Notes under the pieces: generated by a model
What the model was told of the DNA's origin: nothing
Databases searched by the model: none
Seen by the model: only the letters and a program-made list of their open reading frames with translations
In this document: piece by piece, positions 1-7,963 of the stretch
Position numbering within the stretch: position 1 is the first letter of the stretch
Layout: each line of letters begins with the position of its first letter
DNA from: Microbacterium terrae
Lineage (GTDB): Bacteria; Actinomycetota; Actinomycetes; Actinomycetales; Microbacteriaceae
Direction of reading: 5' to 3'
DNA: 64,000 bases
Assembly: GCF_017831975.1 (NCBI RefSeq)
Contig: NZ_JAFDSS010000001.1
Location: forward strand, 3,286,001-3,350,000
Program-made: the position numbers and the translations under genes

Positions 1-486
1 CTGGTCGCCCGGGTATGTGAACAACTCGCCGTCGTCGGCTGCCGCGACGATCTCGCGCGCTGCGTCGATATCGCCTTCGCCAGCGAAGAACTCGTCGGCG
101 TCCATACCGTGAATCTCCACTGGCACGCCGTCGGGCCACGGCCCGAACGCCCACTCTCCCGACACCGGGATCGCCGACTCGAGCAGCACCGCTCCCGCGG
201 CACCCGCGCGTTTCTGAGCGAGCCGCTGCGCCCGCATCACTCCGGACGAGACACCGAGGTACACCAGTCTCTCCGGAAGATCAGCGGCTGCGGCATCCGC
301 CCGCTCATCGATGTCGATCACTCCGCTCTTGACGAAGGCGAACGCGCCTTCCATCGAGTCGAAGACGCGTCCGTCGTACAGGTCGGGTGCGTGCACCGTA
401 TGACCGCCGGCCCGTAACCGGTCGGCGAACTCACGCATGCCGGGCGTCAGCCCGAGGATGTGGTGGAACATCAATACCTCAGCCAT
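1..486 (-). CDS. Dienelactone hydrolase family protein (3' end cut by window)
   Basis: Reading from an ATG at 486, 162 codons are visible before the left edge, so the C-terminus is missing. The protein begins MAEVLMFHHILGLTPG and continues with an HAPDLYDGRVF segment and a YLGVSSGVMRAQ stretch. That last stretch sits where the nucleophile elbow of dienelactone-hydrolase-like alpha/beta hydrolases lies, but it reads GVSSG rather than the usual G-x-C-x-G, so a Ser would replace the Cys. No signal peptide is seen, so a cytoplasmic enzyme is expected. It is divergent from the esterase at 650. The substrate cannot be inferred. Confidence 0.7.
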   Translation of the reverse strand, partial: MAEVLMFHHILGLTPGMREFADRLRAGGHTVHAPDLYDGRVFDSMEGAFAFVKSGVIDIDERADAAAADLPERLVYLGVSSGVMRAQRLAQKRAGAAGAVLLESAIPVSGEWAFGPWPDGVPVEIHGMDADEFFAGEGDIDAAREIVAAADDGELFTYPGDQ

Positions 487-600
487 GCACCCTGTGTACG
501 CGGGGCGTCCGACATCGTCAAACGGGTCGACGCAGACCACCGGTCGATGCACCGTGCCCGCGGAGAGATCGCGAGCGCACGCTGCGGTCCCTACTCCGCA

Positions 601-620
601 CGATGCCCGTATGGGGATCG
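601..620 (+). repeat. Short intergenic repeat, copy 1 of 9
   Basis: CGATGCCCGTATGGGGATCG matches the reference copy at 7921 at 16 of 20 positions. It lies in the divergent gap between the dienelactone hydrolase and the esterase. A more degenerate partner ending in GAGATCG lies at 552-571. It has the same orientation as every other copy. Confidence 0.6.
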
Positions 621-649
621 CACCCGCTCTGCGTGAATAGAGTCGTGGG

Positions 650-1501
650 GTGCCGTTCACGATGCCATTCAGCCCGTTGCCGTTCTCGCCGCGGGACGTC
701 GAGTACGCGTACGGGCCGGACTCTGAGTTGCGCGCGGGGGTTGCGCGCGGCCGCTTGGAGGAACTGTGCCTTCCCGACAGTGTTTGCTTTCCGGGGACGG
801 CGCGGAAGGTGTGGCTCCACACCCCGGCTGGTCACTCCGCTGAGGCGGAGAGCGGGGTGATGTTCTTCAACGATGGCTGGTGGTACCTCGACCCCACGGC
901 CGCGGTTCGCGCGGCCGCTGTGCTCGACAACCTGGCCGCTGAGGGTGCATTGCCGCCGATGGTCGGCGTGTTCGTCGACCCTGGAGTGCTGACCGTCGAC
1001 GGCGAGACGGTGAAGAACCGCAATATGGAGTACGACGCGTTCAACTCCGACTACGCCGACTTCCTCCTCGAAGAGGTTCTTCCGCTGGTGCAGGAGCGAT
1101 TCACCGTGTCGGCAGATCCGATGATGCGCGGCATCTGCGGTGGCAGCAGCGGTGGGGATGCGGCGATGACCGCGGCGTGGACCAGGCCGCACGGGATCGG
1201 GCGGGTGATCGCGTTCAACGCGAGCTTCGCGCAGATGCCGGGCGGCAACCCGTACCCGGCACTGCTCGCGACCGAGCCGCGGCGGTCGACGCGGGTCTTC
1301 CTGCACGCTGCTCACCGTGATCTGAACTGGAACCAGCGCGACGATAACTGGTTCGCCGAGAGCCTCGAGACCGCTGCCGCGCTCGCCCGCGCCGGGTACG
1401 ACTTCCGTCTCGTCGTCGGCGACGGCGGCCACAGCCCCAACCACGGCGGCGTGCTCCTTCCGGACGCGCTCCGCTGGCTCTGGGCCGACGGCGATGACTG
1501 A
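650..1501 (+). CDS. Esterase of the enterochelin esterase / esterase D type
   Basis: This 283-residue protein has the architecture of Fes/esterase-D alpha/beta hydrolases. It shows an FFNDGWWYLDP strand, an early acidic segment, the nucleophile elbow GICGGSSGGDAAM, and a late GDGGHSPNHGG segment carrying the likely catalytic His. No signal peptide is evident, so it probably acts in the cytoplasm on a carboxyl or peptide ester. The start taken is GTG at 650; an in-frame ATG at 662 is a reasonable alternative because no strong ribosome site decides. It overlaps the next hydrolase by 8 bp, so the two are translationally coupled and probably work together. Confidence 0.75.
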   Translation: MPFTMPFSPLPFSPRDVEYAYGPDSELRAGVARGRLEELCLPDSVCFPGTARKVWLHTPAGHSAEAESGVMFFNDGWWYLDPTAAVRAAAVLDNLAAEGALPPMVGVFVDPGVLTVDGETVKNRNMEYDAFNSDYADFLLEEVLPLVQERFTVSADPMMRGICGGSSGGDAAMTAAWTRPHGIGRVIAFNASFAQMPGGNPYPALLATEPRRSTRVFLHAAHRDLNWNQRDDNWFAESLETAAALARAGYDFRLVVGDGGHSPNHGGVLLPDALRWLWADGDD

Positions 1502-2291
1502 ACCGGCTCGCCGCGAAGTCGTCGTCGACGATGGGACGACGGTGTCCTACTTCGTGTTCCCCGGCACGGAACCGACCGTCGTGATCTTGCATGGGCTGGC
1601 AGGCAGCGGCCGGGAGTTCGAACCGACAGCGCGGGCTCTCGCCGGGCGTCGGGTCATCCTCATCGATCAGCGTGGTCATGGACACAGCACTCGCACCCCG
1701 CCGGACACGAGCCGCGCCGCCTACGTCGGCGACGTCGTACGGGTGATTGAAACCGAATCCACCGGCCCGGTTGACATTGTCGGGCAGTCGATGGGTGCTC
1801 ACACCGCGATGCTCGTCGCCGCTTCTCACCCGAACATGGTTCGCCGTCTGGTTCTGCTCGAGTGCGATGCGGGCAGCGGAACCCCCGAGGAGCGTGCCGC
1901 GCTCGGCGCGTTCTTCCGGTCATGGAAGGTGCCGTTTCCCGATCGGGATGCCGCGACCTCGAGCCTCGGCGGCGGCCCGCTCGCACGCGCATGGGCCGCC
2001 GACCTTGAGCAGCGCGCCGACGGGTTCTATCCGCGCTTCGATCCAGACGTGATGGTCGCCACGATCACCGATGTCGCGGAACCTCGATGGGCCGAGTGGG
2101 CGGAGGTCACGGCGCCGGCGCTCGTGATCTACGCCGAGCACGGCATGTTTACCACGCAGCAGCAGGCCGACTTCGTTGCCCGCGGTACCAACGTGACGCG
2201 CGTCGACCTCAGCGCCGGGTCCCACGACGCACACCTTGACGCGTTCGATATCTGGATCATCGCACTGTCGTCTTTCATCGACTCACGCTGA
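1494..2291 (+). CDS. Alpha/beta hydrolase
   Basis: This 265-residue hydrolase shows the oxyanion strand VVILHGLAGSG, the DQRGHGHS loop, the nucleophile elbow GQSMGAH and a terminal His in GSHDAHLD, giving a complete Ser-Asp-His type layout. The length is normal for single-domain family members, and no signal peptide is seen. The ATG overlaps the stop of the preceding esterase by 8 bp, so they form a two-gene operon. Its substrate is unknown. Haloperoxidase-like or lactonase activity is possible from the fold, but nothing in the sequence decides. Confidence 0.8.
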   Translation: MTEPARREVVVDDGTTVSYFVFPGTEPTVVILHGLAGSGREFEPTARALAGRRVILIDQRGHGHSTRTPPDTSRAAYVGDVVRVIETESTGPVDIVGQSMGAHTAMLVAASHPNMVRRLVLLECDAGSGTPEERAALGAFFRSWKVPFPDRDAATSSLGGGPLARAWAADLEQRADGFYPRFDPDVMVATITDVAEPRWAEWAEVTAPALVIYAEHGMFTTQQQADFVARGTNVTRVDLSAGSHDAHLDAFDIWIIALSSFIDSR

Positions 2292-2340
2292 CGAATCGAG
2301 GCAACTCGACGCCCGAGCACGCCAGCGTCCCCCAACCGTG

Positions 2341-2360
2341 CACGGCCCGCAAGAGGATCG
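2341..2360 (+). repeat. Short intergenic repeat, copy 2 of 9
   Basis: CACGGCCCGCAAGAGGATCG lies between the convergent hydrolase and exonuclease genes. Over 23 bp (from 2338) it matches the copy at 10231 at 18 positions, with the shared end AAGAGGATCG. A degenerate second unit ending GGGATCA follows at 2363-2382. Confidence 0.55.
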
Positions 2361-2428
2361 GTCGCAGCCCGTGCAGGGATCATCTCCATGCCTCGACCGC
2401 TTCTGGCGAGCTGCGCGACGGGCGGCGC

Positions 2429-4585
2429 TCAGCCGTTGCTGAGCTCGCCTGCGCGTCGTTCGTTTGTGCGGGCGATGATTTCGTCGGTGACGGAGGTTCT
2501 CGCGGGGTCGTCGGCGAGATGGATGAGCCGGAGTTCTAGAGCCGGTTGATCGCTTGTGCCCCCGGACGCATGCGCATTCAACAGTGGAAGCGCGCCGATG
2601 TCCATCGCTGACTTGACCAGCTCGTGGAGTGTCGCCGACTGGGATTCCGGGAGGTAGCCGGCGACGGTGCGCGCGCGGCCTACTACGAGGTCGACTCGCA
2701 CGGCGTTCGCGATGTGTGGGTGGAGGGGTTCGGCGATGAGCATGGCCATCAGTTGGCCGTCTTCTTCCTCCTTCCACGTGAGGAGCGCGTCCCGCACGTT
2801 GGCCTGATACTCGTCGGTCCTGGCGACATGCAGGTCATCACCACCTGTGAGCCCCATCGCTTGGGTGGGCACGATGGGGGCGTAGGCCCACTCGCCGAGG
2901 GGAGCCATCGGTTCGCCCTGGAACTCAAACTCGTCGACGCGGACGTCTGTCGCTCCCACGCGCACGGGAGCAACGACTGGGGTGTGCGCTGCTGCGTATG
3001 CTTCCCAAATCTCGGCGGAGATGCGTCCGCGGACACCGACTGCGTACCCGTTGGCGAGCGCCCAGGTGCGCACGGCACCGGGCGACGCGTCGGAAATCGA
3101 TCGCGCTGCCGTCGCAGCGGGATTTCCAGGTCCGGTCGTTGTGGTTTGGGTCCGTGCAGCGTCGGCCTGGGGGCGTTCTTCCGCAGGGGCGGCGGGCTGA
3201 AGGTGAGCGAGGAGAATTTCGAAGGTGTCGGGGTGCACGATGCGGGTCCCGACTTCGCGTGCCTTGGCGAGCTTGGTGCCGTCCATGGACCCGTCGGTGA
3301 CGAGCATCGCGGTGAGTCGGGACACGTTGTTCATCACTCGAACGCCGAGTTCGTTTGCGCGGCGTTCGAGCCGGTCGCGCTGACGGTCGTCGCAGCCGGT
3401 GAAGGCGACCTTGTCGCCCACTCGGAGGGAAACGCCGAAACCCCAGTCGTCGGGCAGTGGGAGCAGGTCAGCGCTCATTCGTGCGGCGCGTGCCGCGGCC
3501 GCGTGCGCGATCAGCTCGTTGACGGTCGCGCGGGGGACGTCGAGCGCGTCGCACAAGGTGTGCAGCTCTGCGCGTTCGTCGTGCGAGACGTGCCCGTCAT
3601 CGACGGCCTTGTGTGCGAGGGCGAGGACGAACGCTCGATGGGCTGCGTGGAGGTCGATATCGGTGAGCCTGTAGACCTCTATCAGCTCGCCAAGTTCGCC
3701 GGCTTCTTCGTCGCTAATCTCACCGTCCTCAAGGGCGTCGAGGAGCGTCTCGAGGTACGCGAGCGTACCTTCAGGTGCCCCCTCTTCGACGGTCTCGAGG
3801 AGGCTGACGTCGGTCAATTGACGAAGCAACGGAGGCTGCTTCTGCCTGGCTGGGGTGATTCGCTTCGGACGGTCACGCGTCTCATCGTCAGCGTTCGCCA
3901 ACGAGGTTGCAGGTGCACGGGAGGGACTCTGCGGCCAGCTGACATTGCGGGCATCGTCGCGGAGTGCGGTCAGGACCTGACCTTGACGCCGGCCCGTCCG
4001 GGCGAGGTAGAAGCGAAGCAGTCCTGCCGTCGCACGAGCATCGCCGAGCGCCGAGTGAGCATTCTCGAGCGGGACTCCGGCCGCCCAGCAGCAGTCGGCC
4101 AGTCGCCGGCGATCCAGATCGGGGAGATACTCGCGGCTACCGTCAAGGGTGCAGAACGCCGGTAGCCACGGTGTATCCCAGCCCGCGCGCTGGAACTCCG
4201 CTCGCAGGAACGCGAGGTCGAAATTCGCGTTGTGCGCCGCGATCGGCACGCCCGAGATGTACGGGATCAGACCAGCGGCAACATCGCGAAAGAGTGGCGC
4301 CCCCGCCACGTCCGCCTGCGTGATCCCGTGGATGTGGGTCGCACCCACAGGGCCCTCCGGATTGAATCGCGTCGACCATTCATCGACAAAGTTCCCCTCG
4401 CTGTCGACGCGCACCACTGCGAGCTCGACGATGCGATTCTGGCGCGGGGAGAGCCCGGTCGTCTCCACATCGACAATCGCAAAATGTGGAACGCTGCTCG
4501 TCGGGGGCGTTGTCGGCCGCTTGAGTTCAGTTGTGGCAGCGGCAGTTGTCTTCCGCTTGCCGAAGAGCCAGTCGAACATCCCCAT
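2429..4585 (-). CDS. DEDDh exonuclease with TerB-like, BRCT and Lsr2-like domains
   Basis: From an ATG at 4585 the protein has 718 residues. Residues 36-195 are a DnaQ-like 3'-5' exonuclease with D39/E41 in FAIVDVETTG, D123 in AAHNANFDL and H177/D182 in NAHSALGDA. Residues 255-365 are acidic and helical, with DGEISDEEAGEL and DGHVSHDERAEL segments, resembling TerB-type domains. Residues 388-465 fit a BRCT domain (KVAFTG, then a D-G-T-K-L segment). Residues 503-535 match the Lsr2 C-terminal DNA-binding helix pair (VRTWALANGY, RGRISAEIWEAY). The last 170 residues end in an NAVRVD ... VAGYLPES pattern resembling HIRAN-type domains. It probably acts in DNA repair or nucleoid-linked DNA processing. 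The start is uncertain because no clear ribosome site is present and the frame is open to 4678. Confidence 0.8.
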   Translation of the reverse strand: MGMFDWLFGKRKTTAAATTELKRPTTPPTSSVPHFAIVDVETTGLSPRQNRIVELAVVRVDSEGNFVDEWSTRFNPEGPVGATHIHGITQADVAGAPLFRDVAAGLIPYISGVPIAAHNANFDLAFLRAEFQRAGWDTPWLPAFCTLDGSREYLPDLDRRRLADCCWAAGVPLENAHSALGDARATAGLLRFYLARTGRRQGQVLTALRDDARNVSWPQSPSRAPATSLANADDETRDRPKRITPARQKQPPLLRQLTDVSLLETVEEGAPEGTLAYLETLLDALEDGEISDEEAGELGELIEVYRLTDIDLHAAHRAFVLALAHKAVDDGHVSHDERAELHTLCDALDVPRATVNELIAHAAAARAARMSADLLPLPDDWGFGVSLRVGDKVAFTGCDDRQRDRLERRANELGVRVMNNVSRLTAMLVTDGSMDGTKLAKAREVGTRIVHPDTFEILLAHLQPAAPAEERPQADAARTQTTTTGPGNPAATAARSISDASPGAVRTWALANGYAVGVRGRISAEIWEAYAAAHTPVVAPVRVGATDVRVDEFEFQGEPMAPLGEWAYAPIVPTQAMGLTGGDDLHVARTDEYQANVRDALLTWKEEEDGQLMAMLIAEPLHPHIANAVRVDLVVGRARTVAGYLPESQSATLHELVKSAMDIGALPLLNAHASGGTSDQPALELRLIHLADDPARTSVTDEIIARTNERRAGELSNG

Positions 4586-4713
4586 GCGTCTTGATCCGAT
4601 CCCTATCGCGTTCCGCCCCAGACGGAAGCCCGGAGTCAGTCCGGGCACAGCAAGTATCCTGCCGGATGCCGACGACACGCCCCGCGCTCGGTCCTGCCAT
4701 CCGTGTGACGACG

Positions 4714-4733
4714 CAATGCCCGTCTTGGGGATT
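4714..4733 (+). repeat. Short intergenic repeat, copy 3 of 9
   Basis: CAATGCCCGTCTTGGGGATT lies upstream of the exonuclease gene and 45 bp before copy 4. It matches the reference copy at 14 of 20 positions, with the CAATGCCCG half intact. Confidence 0.5.
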
Positions 4734-4758
4734 TGCGCGTCGCCGTCCCTCTTACGGG

Positions 4759-4778
4759 CATTGCCCGGATAGGGATCG
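4759..4778 (+). repeat. Short intergenic repeat, copy 4 of 9
   Basis: CATTGCCCGGATAGGGATCG matches the reference copy at 18 of 20 positions. With the preceding bases it forms the odd-length palindrome CGGGCATTGCCCG at 4755-4767, with T at the centre. It lies just downstream of the DJ-1 gene stop. Confidence 0.75.
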
Positions 4779-4834
4779 AGGGGGAGCTGTCGAGTGTGGT
4801 GCCCCTGCGTCGCATGCCGACCGTACGAGGGTGG

Positions 4835-5527
4835 TCAGCGGAGGGCGAGGGCGAGGGCGACCTTCTGTGCGGTCTCCTTCGCGGATCCGGGGTTCTGCCC
4901 GGTGACGAGTCGACCGTCGGTGACGGCATATGACACGAAGGGCAGCCGGGCCTTTTCGTACAGCGCGCCGCGTTTCTTCATCTCTTCTTCGGCGTTGTAG
5001 GGAACGAGCTTGTCGACGCGGGCGAGGACTTCTTCCTGCCACGCGAACCCGGTCACGCGTCGCCCTGCGACGAGGAGGGTGCCGTCGGAGAGGGTGGTGT
5101 TCAGGAGCCCGCAGTAGCCGTGGCAGACCGATGCGACAACCCCGCCGCGTTCCCAGATCTCGCGGGTGAGGCGCTGCAGTCCGGGACTGTCGGGGAAGTC
5201 GTACATCACGGCGTGACCGCCGGTGAAGTAGATCGCGTCGTAGTCGGCGGGGTCGATGCTCTCAGGATTGGCGGTGTTCTGCAGCAGCTCCATGCGTGCG
5301 GGGTCGACGCGCCAGGCCTTCGCGGATCTGTCGTAGTTCGGGAACTTCAGCGATCGCGGCTCCAGCGGGGACGGGCCGCCGCTGGGGCTGACGATGGTCT
5401 GCTCGAATCCGTGCTCGTCGAACACGTCCCAGGCGTGGCTGAGTTCAGACAGCCACAGCCCGGTGGGGTGCCGGGAGGTGTCGTCGTAGTGGCCGACGTT
5501 GGTGACGACGTTGAGGATGCGGGGCAT
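4835..5527 (-). CDS. DJ-1/PfpI (type 1 glutamine amidotransferase-like) family protein
   Basis: The start MPRILNVVTNVG at 5527 follows a GGAGGG ribosome site and gives 230 residues. The sequence carries the AIYFTGGHAVMYDF acid region and the nucleophile elbow SVCHGYCGLL with its Cys, as in the Hsp31-like/PfpI branch of the class I glutamine amidotransferase fold. Family members act as glyoxalases, deglycases or chaperones. A second, distinct paralogue is at 38514. It is followed 59 bp upstream by the TetR regulator in the same direction, so these two and the divergent reductase look like one regulated carbonyl-stress unit. That last point is inference. Confidence 0.85.
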   Translation of the reverse strand: MPRILNVVTNVGHYDDTSRHPTGLWLSELSHAWDVFDEHGFEQTIVSPSGGPSPLEPRSLKFPNYDRSAKAWRVDPARMELLQNTANPESIDPADYDAIYFTGGHAVMYDFPDSPGLQRLTREIWERGGVVASVCHGYCGLLNTTLSDGTLLVAGRRVTGFAWQEEVLARVDKLVPYNAEEEMKKRGALYEKARLPFVSYAVTDGRLVTGQNPGSAKETAQKVALALALR

Positions 5528-5586
5528 GGGGCCCTCCGGGATCAGGTAGGTGCAAGTGGAGTCAGATGGATGCCGGCGGCAGCTGT

Positions 5587-6198
5587 TCAGGCGCTCGCCG
5601 GGGTTGTGGGGAGCGCGCGGATGGCTGCGATCGCGTCTCGGACTCGGACGGCAACGGCCTCCGGGGAGTCCGCTGTGAGCTTGCCGTCGAGGTGGAGGAA
5701 CGCGAGCCCGTGGGTCAGCGCCCACAGTGCGGTCGCCAGCGGGGCGGGATCGATATGCGCGTAGACCTGCGAAATAGAGTCCTCCAGGAGCGTGTGGAGT
5801 TCGCCGGCAGCGAGGACGCGTTCGTCGTTGCGGTCGTCGCAGGGCTGACCGAACATGAGGCGGAACACGGCGGGGTGCTGCAGCGCGAACCCCACGTACG
5901 CCACCGCGAACTCGGTGAGCTCCGCTTCGGATGCCGCCAACCGCCCTCCCTGGGACAACCGCCCGCGAAGCTCGTGGAAGCCGCGCACCGCCAACGCGGA
6001 CTCCAGCGCCTCGCGGTCCGCGAAGTGCCGGTACGGGGCGGACTGCGACACGTTCGCATGTCGGGCGACGGCGCGCAGCGAAAACGACGCCCCCGCCTCG
6101 AGCATCTCGGTCGCGGCGTCCAGGAGCGCCGCCCTCAGATCACCGTGATGGTATCCGTCCCGGACGGCCGGCGCTGGTTGCGTCTCCTGCATGGCCAT
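5587..6198 (-). CDS. TetR/AcrR family transcriptional regulator
   Basis: This 203-residue protein starts MAMQETQ at 6198. Residues 12-62 form the TetR helix-turn-helix, with YHHGDLRAALLDAATEML and the recognition part FSLRAVARHANVSQSAPYRH followed by FADREAL. The C-terminal two thirds form the helical ligand-binding domain (FALQHPAVFRLMFG, with the family's TetR_C-like LHTLLEDSI region). It is divergent from the reductase at 6277, and the 78-bp gap between them contains promoter and operator-like sequence. It most likely represses that gene and its own transcript, which may also include the DJ-1 gene. Confidence 0.9.
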   Translation of the reverse strand: MAMQETQPAPAVRDGYHHGDLRAALLDAATEMLEAGASFSLRAVARHANVSQSAPYRHFADREALESALAVRGFHELRGRLSQGGRLAASEAELTEFAVAYVGFALQHPAVFRLMFGQPCDDRNDERVLAAGELHTLLEDSISQVYAHIDPAPLATALWALTHGLAFLHLDGKLTADSPEAVAVRVRDAIAAIRALPTTPASA

Positions 6199-6208
6199 CC
6201 TTCTGATG

Positions 6209-6257
6209 TGTTCACTGCTCACACCTGATGCTAGAGTCCCAATGTAAGCAGTGTCAA
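6209..6257. promoter_or_regulatory. Divergent promoter/operator between TetR and SDR genes
   Basis: On the minus strand TTGACA (6252-6257) and TAGCAT (6228-6233) are spaced 18 bp apart, a good sigma-70-type promoter reading into the TetR gene. The halves CACTGCT (6213-6219) and AGCAGTG (6247-6253) are inverted repeats 27 bp apart, and GTGT...ACAC (6208-6224) frames the left half. These are candidate TetR-binding sites overlapping both promoters. Confidence 0.5.
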
Positions 6258-6276
6258 CATTGGGGAGAGGTGACGC

Positions 6277-7218
6277 ATGCAGACCATCCTCGGAGCAGGC
6301 GGCCAGATCGGGACCGAGCTGGCGCGCGAGCTGCACGATCACTACACGACGGAGTTGCGGCTGGTCAGCCGCAACCCGCAGCGGCTGCACGAAACCGACG
6401 ACCTCATCGCTGCGAGCCTGCTGAGCCCAGAGGAGACCGATGCGGCCGTGGTTGGAAGTGACATCGTGTACCTGACTGTGGGGTTGCCGCCGGACGCCAA
6501 GCTGTGGGCGGAGCAGCTTCCGGTGATGATGCGGAACACGATGGACGCGTGCGAGAGGCACGGCGCGAAGCTGGTGTTCTTCGACAACACGTACATGTAC
6601 CCCATGACCGGCGGGCCGCTCACGGAGGAGACCGCGTTCGATCCGCACGGACCCAAGGCGAAGACCCGGGCACTGATCGCGACAATGCTGCTCGAGACCA
6701 TGGCTGCCGGTCGCGTCGAAGCGGTGATCTGCCGTGCGCCGGAGTTCTACGGCCCAGGGAGGACCCAGAGCTTCACCAACAGCCTCTTCTTCGACCCGAT
6801 CCAGCAGGGCCGAATACCCCGCGTCCCGCTGCGCGACGACACCCTCCGCACCCTGATCTGGACTCCCGACGCCAGCCGGGCGATGGCTCTCATCGGAAAC
6901 ACCACGTCTGCGTACGGGCAGACCTGGCACCTGCCGTGCGACACGCCCATCAGCTACGAGCAACTCGCCCGACTCGCATCCGAGGAATGGAACAGGAAGA
7001 TCCGCTACACGGTCATGCCGAAGATCGCGTTCCAGACCGCGGGCATCTTCGATGCCGGCGCCCGCGAAATCCGCGAACTCCTCCCGCGCTACGCCCACGA
7101 CAACGTCTTCGTAACCGAGAAGTTCACCCGCGCGTTCCCCGACTTCCCCGTCACCACCTTCCCAGTCGGCATCCACACGATCCACGCCGGCGAGGCCACC
7201 CCTGCCAACAACAGGTGA
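6277..7218 (+). CDS. NAD(P)-dependent SDR/epimerase-like oxidoreductase
   Basis: The 313-residue protein opens MQTILGAGGQIGTELARELH, a Rossmann GxGGxxG nucleotide-binding motif. It continues with SDIVYLTVGLPPDAKLWAEQ, KLVFFDNTYMYP and the CRAPEFYGPG segment typical of extended or atypical SDRs. The usual YxxxK pair is not obvious; the tyrosines in DNTYMYP occupy that area, so it fits the atypical NAD(P)-binding group. GAGAGG upstream of the ATG is the ribosome site. It is divergent from the TetR gene, which suggests ligand-inducible control of a reductase for a small carbonyl compound. The substrate is unknown. Confidence 0.8.
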   Translation: MQTILGAGGQIGTELARELHDHYTTELRLVSRNPQRLHETDDLIAASLLSPEETDAAVVGSDIVYLTVGLPPDAKLWAEQLPVMMRNTMDACERHGAKLVFFDNTYMYPMTGGPLTEETAFDPHGPKAKTRALIATMLLETMAAGRVEAVICRAPEFYGPGRTQSFTNSLFFDPIQQGRIPRVPLRDDTLRTLIWTPDASRAMALIGNTTSAYGQTWHLPCDTPISYEQLARLASEEWNRKIRYTVMPKIAFQTAGIFDAGAREIRELLPRYAHDNVFVTEKFTRAFPDFPVTTFPVGIHTIHAGEATPANNR

Positions 7219-7269
7219 CACGCACCACCCGTCGTCAGCGCCGACGAACGCAACGGTGCCATCACCGGG

Positions 7270-7289
7270 CAATGACCGCAACGGGATCC
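7270..7289 (+). repeat. Short intergenic repeat, copy 5 of 9
   Basis: CAATGACCGCAACGGGATCC lies between the co-directional reductase and glycosylase genes. Over 26 bp (7266-7291) it matches the copy at 9475-9500 at 22 positions, both ending GGGATCCCG. Confidence 0.65.
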
Positions 7290-7331
7290 CGCCGTCCGCG
7301 CAGGCGTGGCGCACTCGGGTACAACTGACTC

Positions 7332-7880
7332 ATGCAGCTGATCGGGTACCAGGAGTCCATACCGTGGATGGGCTCGACTGTGCTGACGCTCGCCGACATC
7401 TGGCCTGAGCGGCCAACCGCCATGATCGTCGGTTTGAATCCAGCGCCGAAGAGCGTCACGGCGGGGCACTACTACCAGGGTGCTGTCGGCCGGCGTCAGA
7501 TGAACCGGCTTGTCGACGCTGGCCTCTTCCCGCGCACCTCGGACGGACCGTTCTTCGAAGCGGACGCTCTTGTCGGCGGCGTCGGGTTCACCGACCTTGT
7601 CAAGCGACCCACGGTCGGGGAGAACGACGTCCCCGTGGAGGAGCAACGCCACGGACGATCCGCGCTCATTTCCGAGCTGGCGCGACGCCGTGTTCCACTC
7701 GTGATCTGTATCTTCCGACACCCGGCGGATGCGATCCTCGGCAAACAGAGCGTCGTCGGGTTTCAGCAGCACGCGACCGACTGGGGAGGTCACCTCTTCC
7801 GGATGCCCGGGCCGTTCGAGAGCGCTGAGCGAAGCGCGGCGCGCATGAACACGCTTCGAGACTTTCTCCTTACTGCATAG
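7332..7880 (+). CDS. Mug/TDG-type mismatch-specific uracil-DNA glycosylase
   Basis: This 182-residue protein contains IVGLNPAPKSV, the equivalent of the Mug/TDG motif A (G-x-N-P), then HYYQGAVGRRQMNRLVDAG, then GFTDLVKRPTVGE matching the GxTdLVxRPT segment of Mug enzymes, and a late ICIFRHPADA strand. The length is normal for Mug. It would remove uracil or thymine from G-mismatches in double-stranded DNA, acting in the cytoplasm as a base-excision repair initiator. It sits alone between two copies of the short repeat, which fits a single-gene cassette. The start ATG at 7332 is followed immediately by conserved sequence. Confidence 0.75.
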   Translation: MQLIGYQESIPWMGSTVLTLADIWPERPTAMIVGLNPAPKSVTAGHYYQGAVGRRQMNRLVDAGLFPRTSDGPFFEADALVGGVGFTDLVKRPTVGENDVPVEEQRHGRSALISELARRRVPLVICIFRHPADAILGKQSVVGFQQHATDWGGHLFRMPGPFESAERSAARMNTLRDFLLTA

Positions 7881-7920
7881 CGCTCGCGACGCGATCGCTC
7901 ACGCGGGTCCCCTCAGCGAG

Positions 7921-7940
7921 CAATGCCCGGATACGGATCG
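7921..7940 (+). repeat. Short intergenic repeat, copy 6 of 9 (reference copy)
   Basis: CAATGCCCGGATACGGATCG lies between the convergent glycosylase and transporter genes. It is identical over 20 bp to the copy at 9079. Confidence 0.8.
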
Positions 7941-7963
7941 TGGGCGGCGGCCAAACGGCTGCC

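Noticed and set aside
552..571. Extra degenerate copy of the short intergenic repeat (ending GAGATCG)
   Set aside because: Only about 13 of 20 positions agree. It may be a decayed unit but is too weak to list as a copy. The same applies to 2363-2382.
5532..5552. Possible repeat copy in the DJ-1 leader (GGGATCAGG)
   Set aside because: It overlaps the ribosome-binding site of the DJ-1 gene and lacks the CAATGCCC half, so the resemblance is explained by that function.
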